Part shown: positions 35,619-47,929 of the stretch, piece after piece | Layout: every line of letters begins with the position of its first letter | Numbering within the stretch: the first letter of the stretch is position 1 | Source of the DNA: Diploscapter coronatus | Taxonomy: Eukaryota > Nematoda > Chromadorea > Rhabditida > Rhabditidae | Direction of reading: 5' to 3' | NCBI GenBank assembly: GCA_964036155.1 | Contig: OZ038422.1 | Coordinates: 32,077,201 to 32,141,200 of the forward strand | DNA length: 64,000 bases | Made by a program: the position numbers and the translations under genes | The notes under the pieces: model-generated | Seen by the model: the letters and a program-made list of their open reading frames with translations, nothing else | Database searches by the model: none | Told to the model about the DNA's origin: nothing

Positions 35619-37913
35619 ATGACGGTGATGCAAGCAGATCGTCAGACGGGTGCCCTGGATCAGAGCGCTGCTGCAGCGATGGACGAAGCATTCGAGGAGG
35701 ATCCCGATTTCTTCATGGACGTCGAGATACTCCAGGCTCATGGCATTGTGAGTCAAAAATCGAGGAAGAATGGGAAGTTCATGTGGAGTTCGTAAATTTA
35801 GGAAGTTTACATTTTTCGGTTTATGTGGGAAGCTTTATTTTTGAGTTAGACATAGAATTTTGACAAATATTCAAGAAAAATGATTGAAAACGAGTCAGTC
35901 TAAACTTGCTCAATTTTAAGATCTTCCTCTGTACATACATTCGTCTCGGAAATGTTGACGAAACTCCATTTTCTTGCAGAACATGGCTGATATCAAGAAG
36001 CTGCAGGCAGTAGGAATCTGCACGGTGAAGGGAGTAATGATGATCACGAAGAAGAGACTGGCCGAGGTGAAGGGTCTGTCCGAGGCGAAGGTCGACAAGA
36101 TCAAGGAGGTCGCCTGCAAGTTGCTGGTTTGTTCCTCAACTTTCATTCTTTTGAAATTTCCTATTTCTCGAAGTGAACTAAATCCCCCATAAAAGCATAT
36201 CCTCAAGCTTCTCAAAGTTATCTAAATGGCGTGAAAAGAGCTGATATTGTTTGAAACTTCATTCAATCATGTCTGCATTCGCCTCCAGAAGAACGGTTTC
36301 ATCACGGCTCTGCAAGTGTGTGAGAAGCGCAAGCAGTGCTTCAAGATCTCGACAGGCAGCTCTGAACTGGACAAGCTTCTGGGAGGAGGCATCGAGAGTC
36401 AGTCCATCACTGAAGTGTTCGGCGAGTTCCGCACTGGCAAGACACAGCTCTCTCATACTCTCTGTGGTGGGATAAAATTCACATAAACGAAGGATACTTT
36501 TGGAATGATAGCAAACATCTAGAAGATGTCTCATGTTCATCATATGTTAGATACCTTCTTCGGAAAGATAGCCTTTCTTGATACAGTGAAAAGTGTTCTA
36601 CGAATTTATGATATTTTCGAATTTCAGCCACGTGCCAGCTGCCCAGTGGCAACTTCCGTGGAGGCAAAATCATCTACATCGACACGGAGAGCACTTTGTA
36701 AGCGAGACACATTTGCTGTCTCAAGAAGACGAGTAAGGGCATCTTTGATTTTATAGTCGTCCGAATCGCCTCCGTCCGATCTGCGATCGTTTCAACATTG
36801 ACCAGGACGCGATGCTCGAGAACGTTCTCTATGCGAGGGCCTACACTTCTGAACATCAGGTTCCATAGTCTTTCATGAACACATTCTACTCTTCATTATT
36901 TATATCTCTGAAATCTGGAAAATCGGAAAGAGCAAAATGCTTGATTTAAGATGGAGCTGTTGGACTACGTGGCGGCGAAATTCCACGAAGAGCTGGGCGT
37001 ATTCAAGCTGCTCATCGTCGATTCCATCATGGCTCTCTTCAGGGTTGACTATTCGGGCAGATAAGATTTCGAACTCGTTTATTAATTGTTTTGAAAGAAG
37101 AGCCTGGAAGAACGACTCAAAGATTACCTTTGTTCATTTGGTTTCATTCCAGAGGTGAGCTGGCAGAAAGACAGCAGAAACTGGCGCAGATGATGAGTCG
37201 CCTGCAGAAGATTGCAGAGGAGTACAACGTGGCCGTGTTCATCACGAACCAGATGACTGCCGACCCGGGTGCGGGAATGACTTTCCAGGTCGACAAAGAA
37301 ATTGCATTTCTCGAAGTTTTCACTGTAATAACACAATTCTGTCGGCTTCTTGAAAATGACACTAATCTACCCAAACTTGCGAAGGTTATGTAAGAGATTA
37401 GGTGTTGGGTAGGCTAGGGATATTCGATTTTATACCGAACTGGCTGAGCTTTATCATTTCGATGTTATAATCACTCGAGTCTTGCCAAAATGAGAATTTC
37501 AAGTGTGCGTCTGTGTGTCCTATTTGAGAAGCCTGTTGTCAGATCTTTTCTTCTTTCAAATCCCATAAATTATACCTCCTTTTTCAGGCAGACCCGAAGA
37601 AACCCATCGGCGGTCACATCCTGGCGCACGCGTCCACCACTCGCATCATGCTCAAGAAGGGCCGTGGAGAGAGTCGCATTGCTAAGGTGGAAAGTTTTTA
37701 GAGATTTAAGATCAAATTCTTCTCACGAACTGAAGAATGCTAGTAGAAATTTTCCCCATGAAGTTATGAATCATCCAAAATTCTGTGCTTTTCCACAGAT
37801 CAAATCGCAACTTCTCATAACTTCCTTTGTAGATCTACGATTCACCAGACATGCCCGAGAACGAGGCGACGTTCGCCATTTCCAACGGAGGAGTCATCGA
37901 TTCCAAAGAGTGA
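35619..37913 (+). CDS. dmc-1: DMC1 meiotic recombinase
   Basis: DMC1 is the meiosis-specific RecA/RAD51-family ATPase that forms filaments on resected DNA and drives strand exchange between homologues. Exons: 35619-35747, 35980-36126, 36289-36466, 36628-36697, 36757-36859, 36951-37060, 37153-37288, 37588-37686, 37833-37913; 350 aa, typical length. DMC1 rather than RAD51 is shown by [20 protein letters not shown], by [20 protein letters not shown] where RAD51 has DSATALYR, and by the SKE C-terminus. Walker A is GEFRTGKT (137-144) and Walker B LLIVD (229-233). The helix-hairpin-helix region ([14 protein letters not shown]) and NQMTADPGA loop are intact. The donor after 37060 reads CAG|ATAAGA where GTAAGA is expected; no alternative splice keeps the conserved GRGELAERQ, so the intron would be AT-AG. 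Poly(A) signal at 38166. Identification is secure; functionality of this allele is uncertain. Confidence 0.95.
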
Positions 37914-38401
37914 GTTGACAAGGGCGCATAGCTGCAGTCGCCTCTGCTCATTCAGTCATTCGGAGACTCAGGCTGGTTCTTGTTATTATTGATATCTATT
38001 GCCTTGTAATATTATTTCATTTTTCTCTTCACTTATGTAAATTTTAGGTTAATTTTTCAGTTATTACTGTTTCTTGTTCTCGTTGAAGTTATTTTTTTCT
38101 TGAACCATTTCTTTTTTCAGTAACGAACATTAACATAAATATTAATTTTTACGCAATTCTTGTAGAATAAACATTATGATGGATTGAATTTATCTCTGAT
38201 TGAAAATATTTCTCGGTTTTAGCCGAAAACAGTTACCTATTACCTTTCCATTCGTGCATTCTTTTCTTCCCTCCATTGCGTGCCCTCTTTGCAGCCTATC
38301 GAATGCAATTATTCTATGGCGCGAAAAATATTCGTTCAAATTCTTTGTTCTCTTATTCGATTTTTGATGAAGACAATTTTTTTAATTTCAGAATTTCAAG
38401 A
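37914..38401. other. Short dmc-1 to CENP-C gap, possible operon spacer
   Basis: 488 bp between two same-strand genes. AATAAA lies at 38166, and the next gene's 3' splice site (TTTAATTTCAG) ends at 38391, about 220 bases later. That is in the range seen in nematode operons with SL2-type trans-splicing. Another TTTTTTCAG is at 38112-38120. A separate promoter is equally possible on sequence alone. Confidence 0.4.
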
Positions 38402-41400
38402 ATGGCATCTGAAATAGTGGATGAAAATGCGAGTGAGGCAGTGACAGACGCAGGAATGACTGGAATTGCAGAGGACGGGGAGATGTCGATGGGCAGCTTC
38501 CTCGAGGAAATTCAGAAGAAATCAAAGGAGCGCAGGATCACTGTTGGAAGGGTAGATCTTTTATTTCTTCATTTTTTTCTTCTGAATTTTGAATTATTCA
38601 AACAAGTCTATAAAGAGTTGAACGCCACTCGATCTGTTCAAAACGGGATAATCGTTCTATTGGTTTTCGAAAAATTCAACTCTTGAGCCAAAACAAATGA
38701 TGCCAATTTTAAAATGTACTAAATCTTGACAGGTCTTTCATTTTTAATCAAACTCAGATCAGCAATGCCATATGTGAAACTTGAATCGCAATAGTCAGAA
38801 ATGACGAAATTATTCGTATTCTTGCAGAAATTCATCTGCGCCGAGCAGCTGCAGTACAATGCGAAGAAGCTGCTGAACGAGTCGAATGCGTCTGCCGTGT
38901 TCGCGGACAGCCAAACCAGCATCCACGCAGACAACACAATTGGGCAGGACAATTCTATCGCTGTAAGAGCTGTTTGATATTCATTAAAGAATCGGGCCAA
39001 TTTGATGATTCCAGGCAGAAATGTCGCTCCTTTCACCGAATGCAAGGGCACTGGCCAGAATGCCTGAGGAGGAGAGAAGGAGGATTGCCTGGGAGCGATT
39101 CCAAGAACATCTCAGGAAGCAGAAGAGGATTCATGAGGTGGATAATGCTTTTAAAAGAAAAGGATAAAATTGTGCCTTTTCAGATCGAAAGAATTGTGAA
39201 GGAGAAGAACAGTCACTTGAGCGCGGCAGAATTGGCCAGGAAACTCGAAGGTAAGAAAATAATTATCTTTAGTGTTTTTTCTGATTATGTTATCGCAATT
39301 AATGGAATGAAATACCATTGTTCTGAAAGACTTTCTACACTGTTTTCGTGTTGGAAGAGAAAATGCTAAACAAGTCACCATTGCACCAAAATTCTAACTT
39401 CGTGAATGAAGATAACTGATCCAAATTATCATGAAAAGTATTTTTCAGCTCAACTGGAGAAAGAAATCGCGGAAGAGCGAGCGAATGAGGCAAAGGCAAT
39501 GGAACTGGCGAGCAATGATAGTGGAATGGATGAGCAAATGCGGAACACTGAAGAGCAGTCTGTGCAGCGTGAGTATTTTAGCAGCTACTTCAGAATCAGG
39601 CTCATGGTTCAGCGATGGAAGTGGACGAATCGACCTTCCGTATGCCCTCTTCTTCCGCATCTGCATCTCCAGCCCCCTCGGCACTCGCTGCAGCGCGTCT
39701 ACCCCACCTCCAAATCGCCCACTCCACTCCCCTCGTCGCCAGTCGCAAGCCCCAATTCGGCCCGATCAATGTCAGCAGCATCCTCATTGCCAACAATTCC
39801 AATGTGAGTCTTCTTTTTCACGTTTTTTTTTTGCAATTTTTTAAACTCGTTTAAATCACACCCGACGGAATTTATTGAAAATTCTATGGACATGATCAAA
39901 GCATCCAAACGTTTGAAGATAAATGACGCAGCTTTTTGAATGAACTTTCTATTTTATTATCAAAGCCAATGTTGAGATCGAATGCAGATTCCCGTTTCAA
40001 ACATCTTTGATAGTCCAATTAAATTTCGATTTTCTGAAATTCAATTCCGCCTCAACCTTGTTCGGCACAATACAGAAACGATCTATTGCAATTCTTTTCA
40101 ATTCCCAACTCTTATAGATCTCAGCCAATGACACAGCCCAGTCGGTGGCAGTGAGCAAGCAGCTTCGTTCCCTGATCGACTCGTCGACCTTCGACCAGCT
40201 CGAGGAGCCCTCTCCGGGCAAACGCATCTTCGCCAACAGGAGACAGCCCAAGACAACTGCAGCTGCAGCTGCTGCATCCAAAAGTGTGCCTGTCGAGGCC
40301 AAAGAGAATCTCTCTGCCTCGTTTCCAGCCCCTCGTGCAGGCAGACAGCTCTCCTCCTCATTCAGTCGAGTCAAACATACCTCCGACAATCTTACTGGTA
40401 TGTTGGTTTTTTTTTTCTGAAAGTTAAACGTTTTTATATTTTAAAAAAATGCTTTTCTGATAAGGGAAGTGTGATTTGTTAGAACTTTCATAGTTCAAAA
40501 TCTAAAAGGAGTTTTGAGTAAGAGTTTTCAAAATGCCCAACAGTCAGGAATTTCACAGTAAAGCATTCAAAATACCTTGAACATTTTCGGTGTAGGGTTT
40601 TACATTTTACACAAATACCATTATTGCGAATTGGAGTTTCATTTCATTTCTACTGGCAAATTTCATATGAAAACCTCTAAATAGTGGAAGAATATGTTTT
40701 AGGCATATAAAAATGATCATAAAATTTAACAATACGGGCTTCAGATTCGATGGAGAAGTCGATTGAATTCTCCGTGATCAACCAGGCAGCGGATGGAGAG
40801 AAGACTCTGACGGAGGGACTGATGTCGATGGTCGACCCTGTGACCGAGAGGAGACCGCACAGATCCACAATTGGACAGGCCAGGTGCTCGGATGCGGCCG
40901 ACAGAACTCCCACTGGCACTCCGAAAAGGGCCAACATCACTGACAGATCTCTTGAGGTACGCTATTTGTTTTACTTTTATCCTAAATTGTATGAGCAATA
41001 ATTCGCAGATATTCAATGTTCCTCATCCGTTCTATTTGAAACGGATGAAATTCACAAGTCTTTGCAAAATAACTTGAAAAGACCTTGTTCAGTTCAAAAT
41101 TTCAGCGCAGAATCAGTGCTTTGGCTCGTCCGAAAGAGCCAGGCTCGTGCAGCAAGCAGAATTGTGGACATCATCATCAGGTTAGACTTTTTTCTAGTTT
41201 TAATTTTCCTTCTAAAACTTAGACTAGTTCTAAACAGTGGTATATGAAAAAAGCTCTTTTGAAACTTTAAACATACTGATTTTCATAATGAATTCGCATT
41301 TTTCTCCCTTTCACATCATCGTATTTCAGCGATCCGTCTGCCCGCAGAATCCCTCTCTCGCAGCCAAGCAGCTCACTCCAGTCCGTCGCGTTCTGCAGCT

Positions 41401-43909
41401 CAACAATACATTCGGCGACTTCTCGCTCGTCAACATTCCGTCTACTCCTTCGGCCTCTGCCTCTGCATCCACTGCAGTGCCTCCCCTTGCTCTTCTCCAC
41501 TCCAACTCTCCCTCCCTGTCCGCAGCCCTCCAGCCCCTCCCTGCCTCTCCAGCAGCCTTGCCTCCTTCTAAAGCTTCTCCCAAATCCTCGCTCAATAATT
41601 CCCACCATCGAATTGTCCATTACTCCAGCAGCAGCAGCAGTGACAGTGAAGATGAACAGGAAGAAGAAATGCAGAATACTCAGGTAGCAGATAAAATATC
41701 TTTCAAAACCAGTAAAATTCTTTGCAGAATGGAGAAACGAGTTCGTCCCCAGATTTGTTCCTGCCAGTTGCAGACCTGCACATCAACGATAATCACAACG
41801 ACATCGGATTCGATTACGGTGAGATAATGAATTCAACTGTTCTCACTCTGATCTTCTTCTTGCAGATTTGTCTAATGACTATCCCCTGAATTTGAATGGC
41901 CGTCCTTCCTCGCTCTACACTTCTATTCCACAGGCAGGCAGTCGTGCATCTACAAGGGCTACAAACAGAGTTGGCAAGAAGAAGAGTGAGTTATTGTCGT
42001 TATCTGAAGATTCAAAATGATTTCCTGCTAATCGTAAAAGTAATACTAGAAGATAGACTTTCTGTAAATTTAATTCTTGATTCCATTGACTGGGGGATTT
42101 GATCTTTCTCTTGAAAATCTAAACATTCACTATCCTCCCATTTCTTGGTTTTCATTTTAAAAATTCGCATTTTCTGCGATCTATGAACAACAAAAGAATT
42201 ATAGGAAATTCATTTTTTTTGTTGAAATTCGTGACAAAATTACTTACTCAATTTGGTGATAAAAAGAAGATGAATGATCTTTTAGTTTCTGAAGGAATAG
42301 CTCATTCATTTTCAGATCTGCGTTCGTCGATTTTCTCGACCGACACTCCAGGCAAACAGGGCCCTTCTACTGCAGGCAGACGCAGAAACGACACGCTTTG
42401 GACGAATCAATCCAACGTCGATGTCGATGATACCAACAATGAAGGTAGGTGGCAAAGTGAATTCTTTCTCGTTTTAGATTGACGAAAAATTGACTTTGAT
42501 TTGGGGATGTTTGAGTTTGTATAGACTCGGCTTTCACATTTCTTGAAACCAATTTATTTTTGCCCGCTTTAATTTTATCTCATCAATGTTTTCAATCTGT
42601 GACATCTCGTTTGACTGCAGAGCCTGAGCCAGCAACGACCAGAGGTAGAGCCAGAGCTGCGAAGAACGAGACGATGGTGCTGGCTACGAGAAAGGTGATC
42701 AAGCCGAGTGTGGACGACGCTGCTGAGGGACTGAGGAGGTCGACCAGGAACAGGGCCAGACCTGCTAGGGGTTGGCTCGGGGAGAAGCCCATTTACAAAA
42801 CATTGGCCAATGGTGAGCGATTTTCAGCGTTTGAAATTTTCAAGTAGCTTGACTGAGGTGAGCAATACTGGCAAGAGAAACTACCAATATGTTACAGGTT
42901 TGGTTCATATTTTCAAAGCAAATCAATTCGATCCTGCCGATAATGGAGATCTGATTGAAAAGTTTCCTCCATCGTGCACTCTAATTCCAAGATTTGGCGT
43001 CAAATGTTGTTCCTCTCTTACATTCCAAATACTAACAAATGAAAAACTACCGTGCATTATTGTGAGCGTTGACAATGTCATGATTCCCTGCAGCAGTTAA
43101 ATATCAGAGAAGAAAAATTTTAACCCAAATTATAGAATCTGGATTCACGGTGAACACTTTTCTGTTATTCGTTATCAGTCGATCCTAATTGAATTACCCT
43201 AAAAGTATGAACAAAATCGATGAGTAACATACTGGTAGTTTCCATTGTGAGAGCCAAAAACTTATTGTTATTGCTATTATAGTTTTTTCTCGAAAGTTAT
43301 TCATCATTCTTTTCAAGAGACTTTAATTCTGTAAGAATTTCCCATAGGATTAGACCATTTTATTTTCTCTAAGACATACTTTATGTTTTGCCGTTTCAGG
43401 CGATCGTGAACTCGTCGGGTTCACTGAAGTCGAGATCAAGGAGAAGAGATTCGTGAAGACGAAGACTGCCGACCCTCGATTGGCGACGGAAAGGGAGAGG
43501 CAGGTCAGAATGCAGATGGCCAAGATGAGGAAGGCTAGGAAGTTGAGAGAGCTTATGGATTCTCACAGAAGAGGTAAGATAGTTTGAAGAGCTGATAGAA
43601 CATTCGCCAGCTTTTGAAAGAGTGCTTGGGATTTCAGTTATGGAAAATATTCTGAATTCGGAATTGGATTTTCCTCCACTAGATATTAGAATTCCAAACG
43701 TTCTTGAATTAAAAACATAAAAACGAAAATAAATTTTTCCAAATTCAACATGAATAATCCGGCAAACCAAACCACAGAAACGATAGTGGATCTTTTTGCG
43801 TGTCGAGTTTGGAGAAACTTGAACAAAAAGACCATAAACCCTTGATATTTCAGGCGAGCGTCTGAACGAGACGGCAGATTCGATTGTGACGAGTGACGAG
43901 GACAACTGA
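38402..43909 (+). CDS. hcp-4: CENP-C-like (HCP-4) kinetochore protein
   Basis: CENP-C binds centromeric nucleosomes and scaffolds the kinetochore. Exons: 38402-38551, 38828-38962, 39015-39137, 39184-39250, 39449-39568, 39613-39803, 40118-40397, 40745-40956, 41106-41180, 41330-41683, 41728-41818, 41866-41985, 42316-42444, 42621-42812, 43400-43573, 43854-43909; 822 aa, phases consistent. The diagnostic piece is near residues 721-742: RRSTRNRARPARGWLGE, which fits the CENP-C motif (R-R-S-x-R-x-R-x-x-P-x-x-x-W-x-G-E), followed by VGFTEVEI. The rest is low-complexity and fast-evolving as in CENP-C: a charged helical segment (about 95-200), Ser/Ala/Pro-rich stretches, several TPxK/TPxR-like phospho-sites and an acidic SSSSSSDSEDE patch. 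Only about 80 basic residues follow the motif and no cupin dimerisation domain is apparent. KNL-2/M18BP1 proteins can carry a similar motif but no SANT/SANTA domain is seen. AATAAA at 44267. Confidence 0.6.
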
Positions 43910-44719
43910 ACTGCAGAACGGAAGAATTAAACTGAAACAGGACATAAACAACTCGCAATTCGCGTTTCTATTCCGTTTTCTACTCGAATTTTCATTTACT
44001 CGATTCCCACCCATTGACTCATTTGGTATCTGTCGTATTCATTTCTCCACTTTATAACGGGTCGGATAATTTAATTCTTGTATAACTAAATGTCCAAACA
44101 TCGACTTCTTCTCACCAGTGTCGATTTTTACCCAAATACTCGCCAACTCTCATGTAATATAACATACAACTTGGATATTTATTTCTTAGGCATTTTCTTT
44201 CCTTCTTTTTTCGAATATTCTACTTGACAGAATCGATATTTTTCGTGGAAACTTTTCCCATTATCTAATAAAGGGATTCAATTATAGACTTCACCGATAG
44301 ATAAATTATTTCGTATGAATACTTTCTGAAGCAAAGGGAATATTTTTCATCATTTTTGTTCCATAGTTTACATATTTCTATTTTCTTTGGAAGTCCAACT
44401 CGATTTGAAGCGATAAAAATCCTTTAATAATTCGGATATCCACTAATTTCGCGTCAAATTTTAAGTGTACAATACGAGAAGCATTTGTCTATCCTTCATA
44501 CTCTCTCTTCAAAAAGAGTCATTAAGATAGTGAACAAATTCCTGAATGCTCGACTTTCTTGTCCAACAAATAACATTATTTCACTTCCATTCTTCAAATT
44601 ATCATTTTTGTCTTTGGCTGATTTTCAACAAACACAATTCACTCGGATCGATGAATTTATTGCAGTTCAGTCGAGATAGGTTCAATTTGTACGAGTGTCT
44701 GTTTGTCTTTCTCCTCGAT
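43910..44719. other. Convergent 3' flanks
   Basis: 3' UTRs of the CENP-C-like gene (AATAAA at 44267) and of the minus-strand kinase (AATAAA on the minus strand at 44656-44661). Nothing else seen. Confidence 0.5.
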
Positions 44720-47700
44720 CTATGGATTCTTCATTTCGACTTCGTTGCTGCCGGCCTCCTTCGAAGTGGACACCCCGCCTCCCTGCGCAGTGGCTCCTTT
44801 GCCCTTTGTTCTGCTCGACTTCTTCGTTCCCAATCCAAATAGCGGAGGTCTGAATTATCATCATTGCTTCGGGGATGTCTTCCTTTCAATTAAGTTCAAC
44901 TAACTTTCTGCTGGACCTGTGTCTAGACTTCTTATTGGCCGAGTGATTTGTGGGTGACTTCTTGTGCTTATCATTGTTCTTCTTCTGGAATATTCATATT
45001 GAGATGTAGATCGGATGATAAAGGAATAATACCATGAACAGAAGGGAAGATCAGTTTTTACTCTCATAAAATAAAAGTTTGATTTGAGTTGCCGCAATTT
45101 TTAAATCTTCTCTGTCGAACTAACCACTTCACTGTCGCTCTCATCATCGGATCCTGTGTGCTGATTATCTTCGGACGAGCTGCTCTCCTGCAATCAACTA
45201 CATTTCCTTTCATTTTCTCTCTTTGCTTATACCTGTTTCTGTTCCTTCTTCTCCCTCTTGGCTGCCTGCGAAACTTTTCCAGTCCAATCGAACTTCTTCT
45301 CCATGTCGATCTTCGTTTGCTTCGCAGTCGTCAGCAGGTAGTTTCGGATATATCTGAAATGTCTTCTTCAGAACTTATTCAATCAACCAGAAATTCTACG
45401 TGTAGTCAGGTTCAGTTTCGTATTTCAGCTGACCAATATAGAGGACGATCGAGTACAGGTCCTTGGGCACGACAGAGAAGTGCTTTCCAGCTGAAATAAG
45501 TCGAGTTCTCCTTTCTTTTGAGCTCAATCTGAACATACTCTTGCTCTTGAAGAAGATCTCCTTGAGCGCGCGGACCTCCTGCCGGTCTCTGATCTTCTTC
45601 CACTGCAGTCCGTGCTGGATGTCGAATGAGTCAAACAGCAGGTAGATCCAGGACTCCAAGTCGTCCTTTCTGCCCTGTTCCTGGCCGTAGTGGCAGGCGC
45701 GCGATGCGAAGCGCACTGTCCCTAGGAAACTCGCCTTCGCACGGGGCACCTGAAAAAGCGCTCAATTTATCATCTCTAGGGGATCGCTCCTTCTTATATC
45801 TGATCAATTTTGTCATTGCATACTTTGACCGTTCCATCCGCATTGCGGTACTTGCGTGCAATGCCGAAGTCGAGGACGTAGATCAGTTGCAGCTCGTCTG
45901 ACAGGCTTGAAGCGAAGTTCGCTGGCTTGATCTGAAATGACAATTGAGCCTTCTATATCTTCATCGAAATTATTTTACATCTCTGTGGAGAAATCCGACA
46001 GAATGCAGATCGGAGATGGCCTCGAGTGCCTGCAGACTGATCTTCATGGCGGTCGACTTGGAGAAGTTCTTGCAGAGCACTTGACGTCGCAGATCTTCCA
46101 ACGACTTGCCGACCAGACTCATCACAAGGAACTGGGGAAAATGTTAATTTTTCGTGGTTTTCATGACAGATTGATTTCAAATTCAAGTACGAGAGTTAAG
46201 CGTCGTGCATTTCTGATGATCTCTTCCATTTCATACCTTGTAGGTGTCAGTCTTGCCCTTGTCGATGAGCTCGACGAAGTGTGTTCTTCTGTCCTCCTTG
46301 AGCTGCTCTCTGATCGCCTCCAGCACCATCACTTCGATCTTCAGTCTCAGCAGTCGCTTTTCGCCCATCACCATCTCTGTCTTCATCGCGTAGTCCTGAA
46401 GAAGTTTGATTATTTGTCTCTGGAGTCATCAGTAATCGATTCGTACCATAGCTTCTTCTTTGCCTTCTTTGCTCTTCTCCTTGCGCACGCGGTAGACGTC
46501 TCCTGAAAATTGTAAGGTCAGAACTTCATTAATTTTCTATAGTTGTCATGATGATCTAAAAATCGTTGATATTATTACAAGTCAGCATGACGCATGGTGC
46601 ATTTCAGAATGGCGGGTAGGAGGGTTCAATATTCAATTTGTTATCCGACGACTTTTCCTGACTCACCGAATCCTCCAGAGCCGAGTCGAGAGATGACCTT
46701 CCATCTGAAAATGCCCATTCATTATACTCGCCTTCATTTATGATGTCCCTACGAGAAAGCCTCACTCCTGACAGCCATTCCATCCCTCAGCTTCTCTCGA
46801 CGCATTTTGCCCTTCTTCCGTTCCCTCCTTCTCCTGCCTTCCGGACTCTTCTGCTTCTCATTTTCATTCGATTTCTTCGGCTCGTTTGCGACGGCGCCTT
46901 TCACTTCGAGCATCTGAAATAGAATATTGGCTATTGGGCTGTCGTGTTATTCGTCTTGACATTTCATGGACTCTTCAGAATTTTTCAGACACTCCTGTGA
47001 GAAGTGAACATCAGTCTATTTATTACCTTGATCTCCCTGTCAGTGGGTGTCTTCTTTTTCGCGACCTCTCCATTCTGTTTCGGCTTCTCTCGGCTGTCTT
47101 CCTTCTCGTCTTTTTCTTCTTTCGTGATGCAAGTGATTGCCGCCTGAAATATGTTCATAATCAACTGATTTTCTGCACAAATCATCTTCAAACATCTTTC
47201 CTATTGCTCAATGATAGATCATGTTTTATTTCGCCTTGCCTTCCACTCACCTTGATCTTCACTGCCTCGCCTTTCTTTTCCTTTTTGGCCTTTCCTCCAG
47301 CCTCGTCTGCCTTGCCTTTCTCTACATTCTCTGCGCTTTCTGCCGATTCTTTCGATTCCTTCTGAAATTCGATAGACCACCGTAGCATTGTTTTGAATTA
47401 TTTTATTATGCGATGGAATGATGATATTATGATTATCCCCTTCTTGAATCATCTTCCCACCGGTGTCTATGGACTGTCACTATTTCTCTGTTCATTTCGA
47501 TGATTAGGAAATTTTGCTGTGACTGAATATGACACAATTGTGCAGAGATAGAAGATGGTAGGAGTACGTTCTATCATCGTGTACGCTACTTCGTCATGTT
47601 GCGAAGAATCCAAAAACTCTTCATTTCTCATTGCTCACCCCTTTCTGTGGAGTGACTTGCTTCTCCTTTTCCTTGTCCTTCTCTTTTGTCTGCTCCAAAT

Positions 47701-47929
47701 GTTGTTGCTGCTTGACCGGGTCTTCTGCACGCGTCTTCCGAATCATCCTCTGCAATTTTTGAGACTCATCCCTTCTTTTTCGATGTTTCAATGTCATTTC
47801 GACTCATTTTGTTATCGAGTTGTTGAACAATTTCGTTAGATCAGCAAAGTCCCAGCATGGTTCTGTTTTCGTTATTTATCTCCCCATTGCACTCACTATG
47901 CCTGCGTCACTTTTCGCCTTCGCCGACAT
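44720..47929 (-). CDS. Nematode CK1-family (TTBK-like) protein kinase
   Basis: A Ser/Thr kinase of the casein-kinase-1 group, expanded in nematodes and often germline or sperm expressed. Minus-strand exons: 47929-47897, 47749-47639, 47361-47251, 47143-47027, 46913-46753, 46704-46667, 46502-46447, 46395-46237, 46131-45979, 45931-45824, 45749-45539, 45490-45400, 45353-45233, 45187-45125, 44984-44905, 44849-44720; 580 aa. About 175 N-terminal residues are Lys/Glu-rich (KEKDKEKEKQ and similar), without a fold I recognise. The kinase domain then shows ISRLGSGGFGDVYRV, the catalytic lysine in YAMKTE (213), HRDIKPANF (311-319), DFGIARKYRNADG (334-346), and the CK1-type GTVRFASRACHYGQEQGRKD with DLESWIYLLFD. 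Catalytic residues are intact. The tail is basic and Ser-rich with an acidic SSSSEDN patch, ending VEMKNP. The start is supported by an in-phase donor after only 11 codons. Confidence 0.88.

Noticed and set aside
35619..37913. First reading as RAD-51
   Set aside because: [10 protein letters not shown], the [18 protein letters not shown] region and the C-terminal SKE are DMC1-type; RAD51 has DSATALYR.
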